A stretch of 6,174 bases of DNA from Chloroflexota bacterium (lineage in GTDB: Bacteria; Chloroflexota; Limnocylindria; Limnocylindrales; CSP1-4). The stretch spans positions 1 through 6,174 of the forward strand of contig JAKAHX010000106.1 of NCBI GenBank assembly GCA_021814735.1, given 5' to 3'. The notes under the pieces were generated by a model. It was given only the letters and a program-made list of their open reading frames with translations. It ran no database searches and was not told the origin of the DNA. Shown here one piece after another: positions 5,880-6,174 of this stretch (positions are counted from its first letter, which is position 1; every line of letters starts with the position of its first letter). Position numbers and translations under genes: made by a program.

Positions 5880-6174
5880 GCGCGCAGGTGGCAGCGAGGA
5901 CGGCCGTGGACGAGGTGCCCCAGCCCGCGGGCGAGGGCGAGCCGATCCTCGCGGTGGACAACCTGGTGAAGTACTTCCCCGTGCTGGGCGGCGTGCTGCG
6001 CCGCAAGGTCGCCGACGTCAAGGCCGTGGACGGGGTCAGCTTCACGGTCCGCCGCGGCGAGGTGTTCGGCCTGGTGGGGGAGTCAGGCTGCGGCAAGACG
6101 ACCCTCGGGCGGAGCCTGCTCTACCTGCAGCGGCCTACCGCCGGCCGCGTGGTCCTCGAGGGCCAGGACCTGAG
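5876..6174 (+). CDS. dppF: Peptide ABC transporter ATP-binding protein, DppF/OppF type (3' truncated)
   Basis: Only the first 99 codons of this second ATPase lie in the window. GTG 5876 overlaps the TGA of the preceding ATPase gene by four bases (GTGA), a layout that implies translational coupling and equal output of the two subunits. After a ~20-residue variable head, the family start [13 protein letters not shown] appears, followed by the DppF-typical insert [19 protein letters not shown], which lies between the first two strands and is absent from the DppD-type protein. Walker [10 protein letters not shown], begins at residue 68 with Lys 74 and Thr 75. The remainder ([22 protein letters not shown]) matches the usual continuation. 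Signature, Walker B and the C-terminal tail lie beyond the window. The frame is intact to the last base; truncation is due to the window edge. Confidence 0.93.
   Translation, partial: MSAQVAARTAVDEVPQPAGEGEPILAVDNLVKYFPVLGGVLRRKVADVKAVDGVSFTVRRGEVFGLVGESGCGKTTLGRSLLYLQRPTAGRVVLEGQDL

Noticed and set aside
1..6174. Search for mobile elements, CRISPR arrays, tRNA/rRNA genes or toxin-antitoxin and defence genes
   Set aside because: No transposase, integrase, regularly spaced repeats, terminal inverted repeats or RNA-gene signatures are visible. Gaps between genes are short and the content is an ordinary transporter operon.

Overview
The window is GC-rich, with strong G/C preference at third codon positions, and holds one run of plus-strand genes: the 3' end of a membrane-anchored anti-sigma factor, then most of an oligopeptide/dipeptide (Opp/Dpp, nickel-peptide family) ABC importer. 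The high GC, GTG starts, zf-HC2 type anti-sigma factor and the Ala/Thr/Pro/Ser-rich linker behind the lipoprotein cysteine fit Actinomycetota or a GC-rich Chloroflexota lineage (for example Limnocylindria). I lean weakly to the latter. No rRNA or other phylogenetic marker is present, so this is an inference.

Layout: 2-514, C-terminal part of a zf-HC2-like anti-sigma factor with one transmembrane helix, ending in a strong hairpin (480-508). 515-658, a 144-base gap with a possible ECF-type promoter, a leader hairpin (603-639) and a good Shine-Dalgarno sequence. 659-2536, a lipoprotein substrate-binding protein of family 5 (SBP_bac_5). 2537-2650, a 114-base gap with a long GC-rich stem-loop (2566-2613) directly followed by an extended -10-like motif (2616-2624). 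2651-3757, DppB-type permease. 3773-4741, DppC-type permease. 4782-5879, DppD-type ATPase with a C-terminal four-cysteine tail. 5876 to the window end, DppF-type ATPase, cut off after Walker A.

Together the five transporter genes would make a complete importer: a lipid-anchored binding protein captures a peptide or similar solute, two permeases form the channel, and two ATPases drive it. The permease and ATPase genes are tightly packed (15-base gap, 40-base gap, 4-base overlap), consistent with one transcript. The binding-protein gene is set off on both sides by hairpins, so it may be expressed at a different level. The substrate cannot be told from sequence alone.

I see no mobile element, CRISPR array, tRNA or rRNA, and no evidence of a wholly new system. 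The points worth a second look are regulatory (the hairpins, candidate internal promoter and anti-sigma neighbour) and structural (cysteine pairs in the exported parts, an extended extracytoplasmic segment in the DppB-like permease).
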